From NCBI RefSeq assembly GCF_000568255.1, contig NZ_KK037166.1, positions 4,310,374-4,374,373 of the forward strand: a DNA stretch of 64,000 nt. The letters run 5' to 3'. The translations under genes and the position numbers were made by a program. This stretch comes from Kutzneria sp. 744. GTDB taxonomy: Bacteria > Actinomycetota > Actinomycetes > Mycobacteriales > Pseudonocardiaceae. Under the pieces are notes generated by a model that saw only the letters and a list, made by a program, of their open reading frames with translations, did no database searches and was not told the DNA's origin. This document shows positions 60,458 through 64,000 of this stretch, piece after piece (position 1 is the first letter of the stretch; every line of letters starts with the position of its first letter).

Positions 60458-61672
60458 TCAGGTGGGAATGAGCTTGGGGCGCTTGGGTTTCGCGACGGAC
60501 CAGCGGGTGCGGATCGGGCGCTCGACGAAGGTGTAGAGCAGCCAGGCCAGGCCGAGGCTGACCAGCAGGTCGATGGCGATGATGCCGAAGGCGGCCGGGA
60601 TGCTGAACAGCTGTCCGTTGCGCAGCAGGGTTCCGCCGCCGAACACCACGATGCCGTGCACCAGGTAGAAGGAGTACGACATGTCCCCGAGCTTGGCCCA
60701 TATCCTGCCGCGCAACAGGGAACGTCGGTTGTGCACGTCGGTGGCGGCGGCTGCGGTGACCAGCAGCGCGGCCGGCAGGATCTCCACGAAGGCCAGCTCG
60801 TAGGTGAACGGCAGCAGCAGGCCGACCGCGCCGGCCGCCAGGTAGATGGCGATGGCCGGCACCAGGCCGAGGTTGATCCAGCGGCCGGTCTTGATGATCC
60901 GGCACATGATCATGCCGAGCACGAAGTCCAGCATGCGGGTGGGCGGCGCGGTGTAGACCATCCAGAACTGGGTCATGCCGATGGGCGAGGAGAACGGGAA
61001 CTGCGGCGTGTTCGGCACCAGGAAGTTGGAGATGGTGGAGACCACGAACACCGTCGCCACGATGCCGCCGACCCACCACCACAGCCGGCTGGGCGCGATC
61101 TTGTTGACCCAGCGCAGGATGAACGGGAACAGCAGGTAGAACGGGATCTCGCAGGCCAACGACCAGGTGGACCCGTTGAGGGCGGCCCACACCTCGTAGC
61201 GCGGGACCCAGGACTGCACCAGGAAGATGTTGGGCAGCACCTGCCACAGCGCCGCCCCCATGCCCAGCAGGCAGATCAGCATCGTGACCAGGTGACCCGG
61301 GTAGATGCGGACCAGCCGGCGGCGCAGGAAGCCGCCGTAGCTGTCGGTGGGCTTGGCCAGCCAGGTCAGCAGGAAACCGCTGAGCACGAAGAAGAACGAG
61401 ACGCAGCCGAACGCCGCGACGCGGAACACGGCCTCGAAGGCGTCGCCGAAGGCGGTGTCCGCGAACGGGTTCACACCCGGCAGGGGCAGCAGGGAGTGGT
61501 CCATGAACACGGTCAGGGACGCGAACACCCGCAGGCCGGGCAGCGTCGCCAGCCGGAGCTTGGACGGTTTCGGTCGGTCGGCAGAAGTCGATGCCGAAGT
61601 CGACGCAGGGGTCGATGCGGAGGTCGACGTGGGGGGAGCCGATCCGGTGGATGCGGGGATCGTTGAGGTCAT
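60458..61672 (-). CDS. membrane acyltransferase (acyltransferase_3/OafA family)
   Basis: A 404-aa protein with about ten helices. The N-terminal tail is low complexity (S-T-S-A-S-T-P-A-S-T-S-A, encoded by a 12-bp tandem repeat). The catalytic-type His is in F-M-D-H-S-L-L-P, followed by S-F-F-F-V-L-S-G-F-L-L-T-W, R-R-L-V-R-I-Y-P and a C-terminal Y-S-F-Y-L-V-H. These enzymes O-acylate sugars, glycans or macrolide/polyketide products. In this operon product acylation is likely. Confidence 0.9.
   Translation of the reverse strand: MTSTIPASTGSAPPTSTSASTPASTSASTSADRPKPSKLRLATLPGLRVFASLTVFMDHSLLPLPGVNPFADTAFGDAFEAVFRVAAFGCVSFFFVLSGFLLTWLAKPTDSYGGFLRRRLVRIYPGHLVTMLICLLGMGAALWQVLPNIFLVQSWVPRYEVWAALNGSTWSLACEIPFYLLFPFILRWVNKIAPSRLWWWVGGIVATVFVVSTISNFLVPNTPQFPFSSPIGMTQFWMVYTAPPTRMLDFVLGMIMCRIIKTGRWINLGLVPAIAIYLAAGAVGLLLPFTYELAFVEILPAALLVTAAAATDVHNRRSLLRGRIWAKLGDMSYSFYLVHGIVVFGGGTLLRNGQLFSIPAAFGIIAIDLLVSLGLAWLLYTFVERPIRTRWSVAKPKRPKLIPT
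61584..61631. repeat. 12-bp tandem repeat, four units, inside the acyltransferase gene
   Basis: Four 12-base units of consensus GARGTCGAYGCV encode the S-T-S/P-A tetrapeptide repeats of the N-terminal tail. Unit copy number could vary between strains without breaking the frame. Confidence 0.75.
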
Positions 61673-61700
61673 GGCACGGCTCGTTTCCTCTGGAGTCGTC

Positions 61701-62657
61701 TCAGGCGGCCGCGCGCAGCCGGTCCTCGGACAGGCCGAGCAGGCGGACGGCGTTGCCGGTCAGGATGTCGTGGGTGTCCGTTGTGGACAGACCGAGGTCG
61801 GTCACGGTCTTCACCAGGTCGGCCACCTCGTGCGGCAGTGGCGGGGTGTCGGTGCCGAACAGCACGTGGTCGGCGCCGAACACGGACACGTTGGCGCGCA
61901 ACGCCTGCGTGCTGTGCGAGGCGGTGTCCACCCAGATCTGCGAGAAGTAGCTGCTGGGTCGGCGGGGCAGCGCCGGCTTGCCGGCGGCGGCCCAGTGCCG
62001 CGGCGAGTGCGCGAGATCGAGCCGGTCGGCCAGCAGGGCCAGCGCCCCGCCACCCGTGGCCGCGATCACTCGCAGGCCCGGGTCGTTCTCGAACCGACCG
62101 CCCATGATCAGGGTGGCCAGGCTCAGGTGCACGTCGGTGAACCGGGACAGCTGTTCCACCAGGCCGAAGTGGCTCAGCGCCGGGGATCCGACCGGCTCGG
62201 CCGGCGGGTGCAGCATGATCGGGACGCCGGCTTCGGCGGCCAGGGCGAAGAAACCGTCTGCGCCCGGGTCGTCCAGGAAGCGCCCGCGCACCGAGGTGTT
62301 CACGATGAAGCCGACGAACTCGGGCCGGCGCACCAGCTCCGCCGCCGCGGCCAGTTCGGCGTCCGTCCCGAAGGGATTGACGTAGGCGTAGGCCAGCAGG
62401 TGATCGGCGTGGGCCCGGACCGTCTCGCCCATCCAGTCGTGGAAGGAGGCCAGCTTGTCCGCGGGCTGGGCGTAGTTGTCCAGGCCGGGAATGCGGGTCA
62501 TGGTGCCGAAACCGACCGGGCTGCCGACCACGGTCAGCCCGATGCCGGCCGCGAGCTTGCGCTCGATCATGCCGTCGATGTCGCCGAGGCTGGGCGGCAT
62601 CGGGTACTTGGCCAGCAGCTCCGGCGCGGTCACGTGGCCGTGCACGTCGATGATCAC
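61701..62657 (-). CDS. ACMSD-family amidohydrolase/decarboxylase
   Basis: A 318-aa amidohydrolase_2 protein. Metal ligands: I-D-V-H-G-H-V at the N-terminus (H-x-H), I-M-L-H-P-P (His), and F-G-T-D-T-P-P (Asp). P-M-P-P-S-L-G-D-I-D-G-M and D-N-Y-A-Q-P match ACMSD and related o-pyrocatechuate-type decarboxylases. Non-oxidative decarboxylation of an aromatic acid or ring-opened intermediate is likely. GTG 62657 overlaps the TGA of the reductase gene by 4 bases. Confidence 0.88.
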   Translation of the reverse strand: MIIDVHGHVTAPELLAKYPMPPSLGDIDGMIERKLAAGIGLTVVGSPVGFGTMTRIPGLDNYAQPADKLASFHDWMGETVRAHADHLLAYAYVNPFGTDAELAAAAELVRRPEFVGFIVNTSVRGRFLDDPGADGFFALAAEAGVPIMLHPPAEPVGSPALSHFGLVEQLSRFTDVHLSLATLIMGGRFENDPGLRVIAATGGGALALLADRLDLAHSPRHWAAAGKPALPRRPSSYFSQIWVDTASHSTQALRANVSVFGADHVLFGTDTPPLPHEVADLVKTVTDLGLSTTDTHDILTGNAVRLLGLSEDRLRAAA

Positions 62658-63535
62658 GACACCACCGCCGGCTCGGTCGGCCGCACCACGGCGACCGCGT
62701 CCAGGTGGCCGAGGCCGGCCGCCACACCCTGCCGGAACAGCTCGCCGGAGGCGACGGTGACCGGGGCCGAGACGCCGTTGGCGGCGGCCAGATCGGTGGC
62801 CAGGCGGAGGTCCTTGTCCATCAGGTCCAGCCGGAACGCCGCCGGCTCCAGCCGGTCGGCGTTGACCAGCATGCAGCGGAAGGCCACCACCGGCGAGCTG
62901 TAGCCGCTGCCGCCCAGCACGCCGAGCACCGTCGCCCGGTCCAGGCCGGCGGCGGCGCCGATGTCCACCGCCTCGGCCAGGCCGGCCAGCTGCACGCCGA
63001 GGAACAGGTTCAGCGCGATCTTCATCTGCGCGCCGGATCCCCACTCCCCCAACACGTTCACGTCCTTGCCGATGGCCTCCAGCAGCGGCCGGGCGGCCTC
63101 GATGTACGCCTCCGGGCCACCGACCAGGACCCGGAGCTGGCCGCCGCGGGCGTGGTGCGGGTTGCCCAGCACCCGCGACTCGACGAACCGCAGGCCCGCC
63201 TCCTCGGCCAGCGAGCCGATTTCGCGGGCCGACTCGGCCGAGGTCGTGCTGGTGTCCAACACGAGCGCGCCCTTGGCCAACCCGTGCACGGCGCCGTCCG
63301 GTCCAAACAGGACTGTCGTCACCGCGTCCGCGTGGGCCAGGCTGACCAGCACCGCGTCGGCGCCTTGCGCGGCCTCGGCCGGCGTGGCCGCGGCGACGGC
63401 TCCTCTTTCCAGCAATGGCAACAACTTCTCCGTGCTGCGGTTCCACACCCGCAGCCGGTGGCCCTCGTCCAGCAGCCGCTCGGCCATGCCGGCGCCCATC
63501 GCGCCGGTGCCCAGCACGGCGATCGTCGAAGTCAT
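62654..63535 (-). CDS. NAD(P)-dependent beta-hydroxyacid dehydrogenase-like reductase
   Basis: A 293-aa protein. Rossmann motif V-L-G-T-G-A-M-G-A-G-M-A-E at the N-terminus, N-R-S-T-E-K (NADP-type), V-L-D-T-S-T-T-S, F-V-E-S-R-V-L-G-N and the catalytic Lys in Q-M-K-I-A-L-N-L-F. It belongs to the 3-hydroxyisobutyrate dehydrogenase/glyoxylate reductase/imine reductase superfamily, so carbonyl or imine reduction are both possible. ATG 63535 follows AGGAGG. Coupled downstream to the ACMSD-like gene; 14 bases after the SDR stop. Confidence 0.9.
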   Translation of the reverse strand: MTSTIAVLGTGAMGAGMAERLLDEGHRLRVWNRSTEKLLPLLERGAVAAATPAEAAQGADAVLVSLAHADAVTTVLFGPDGAVHGLAKGALVLDTSTTSAESAREIGSLAEEAGLRFVESRVLGNPHHARGGQLRVLVGGPEAYIEAARPLLEAIGKDVNVLGEWGSGAQMKIALNLFLGVQLAGLAEAVDIGAAAGLDRATVLGVLGGSGYSSPVVAFRCMLVNADRLEPAAFRLDLMDKDLRLATDLAAANGVSAPVTVASGELFRQGVAAGLGHLDAVAVVRPTEPAVVS

Positions 63536-63549
63536 GGTGGTCTTTCCTC

Positions 63550-64000
63550 CTAGGAGCTGGCGGTGACGCCGCCGTCGACGTACAACACCTGTCCGGTGAC
63601 GAAGCTGGCCTGCGGCGACGCGAAGAACGTCACGGCGGCGGCCACCTCCTCGGGGCGGGCGAAGCGGCAGGCCGGGATGCGGCGGATCATCATGGCGGTG
63701 AACTCGTTGTCCACGCCCGCGGTCAGCCCGGTCGGCACGAACCCGGGCGCGACGGCGTTGACCGTCACCCCGTGCGCCGCCCACTCCGTGCTGAGTTGCT
63801 TGACCAACAGGTTCACGCCGGCCTTGGACGCGCCGTAGGCGGAGAACCCGCGCCGGCCGCCGTATTCGCCCCGGGTGGAGGACAGCAGCACGATCCGGCC
63901 CGGCCGGCCGGCGTCGACCATCTCCCGGCCGACCGCCTGGGCCAGCCAGAAGCTGCCGGACAGGTTGATGCCGATCACCCGGTCCCACTCCTGCGGCGAG
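63550..64000 (-). CDS. short-chain dehydrogenase/reductase, N-terminus beyond the window
   Basis: The frame is open through base 64000, so the first about 100 residues, with the nucleotide-binding motif, are missing. The visible part has I-G-I-N-L-S-G-S-F, the catalytic Ser in L-L-S-S-T-R-G, Y-G-A-S-K (Y-x3-K), P-G-F-V-P-T and the C-terminal Y-V-D-G-G. It resembles FabG-type 3-oxoacyl reductases, including polyketide ketoreductases. First visible gene of the operon. Confidence 0.9.
   Translation of the reverse strand, partial: SPQEWDRVIGINLSGSFWLAQAVGREMVDAGRPGRIVLLSSTRGEYGGRRGFSAYGASKAGVNLLVKQLSTEWAAHGVTVNAVAPGFVPTGLTAGVDNEFTAMMIRRIPACRFARPEEVAAAVTFFASPQASFVTGQVLYVDGGVTASS

Overview
The window is high-GC DNA with third-codon-position GC bias, frequent GTG (and one TTG) starts, several apparently leaderless promoters, and many regulator, efflux and secreted-protein genes. 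This fits a filamentous actinomycete chromosome. AfsR-like and WYL regulators, ricin-lectin secreted proteins and a polyketide cyclase are all compatible with Pseudonocardiales or Streptomyces-like taxa, but I cannot name a genus. No rRNA, tRNA, CRISPR array, integrase or transposase was recognised.

Layout. 1-3058: tail of an NB-ARC/TPR regulator, convergent with an XRE regulator, then a 59-residue membrane peptide. 3284-10153: the most unusual locus. A tightly coupled operon on the minus strand encodes a TIR-like protein, a KGGVGR-variant MinD-like ATPase, a 202-aa unknown, and a 1052-aa protein joining an N-terminal P-loop ATPase to a C-terminal HerA/FtsK-like motor. It ends at a strong hairpin shared with a convergent, frameshifted second TIR-like gene. 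This looks like an NTP-dependent conflict or defence system.

10294-16911: a secreted serine protease, a MFS/MarR/metallo-beta-lactamase-fold/SnoaL group, and a WYL regulator divergent from DinB and winged-helix genes. 16904-24479: glycerol catabolism, with glpF, glpK, glpD and an amidohydrolase on one strand and an IclR regulator plus a second glpK divergent from it, separated by a long-range repeated operator. 24548-28156: a secreted three-repeat protein, a PAP2 phosphatase, a CBM-like surface protein and a LysR regulator. 28242-29483: 2,2-dialkylglycine decarboxylase, divergent from that LysR gene as in Burkholderia dgdA/dgdR.

29668-32967: two tandem ABC-F ATPases. 33147-33310: remnant of a secreted HNH-type nuclease. 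33521-34648: an acyl-CoA dehydrogenase-like flavoenzyme, followed by about 620 bases without a convincing gene. 35271-37296: an ECF sigma factor, its coupled membrane partner, and a secreted paralogue of that partner's outer domain. The sigma and paralogue genes carry matching promoters.

37365-55554: small VOC proteins, a MerR gene with a textbook 19-bp-spacer promoter, secreted lectin/SMP-30 and lamin-tail proteins, SGNH hydrolase, MFS/quinone reductase pair, a complete AfsR/SARP-type regulator, TetR/sulfurtransferase/monooxygenase, an AMP-binding remnant, an AlkA-like glycosylase divergent from a WYL regulator, and a LuxR-type regulator. 55776-64000: a minus-strand operon of at least eight genes (SDR, beta-hydroxyacid dehydrogenase-like reductase, ACMSD-like amidohydrolase, membrane acyltransferase, TcmI-type cyclase, secreted protein, MMPL and MFS exporters). 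It resembles the edge of an aromatic polyketide cluster running off the right end. A palindromic intergenic repeat occurs at 40746-40806 and 55602-55720.
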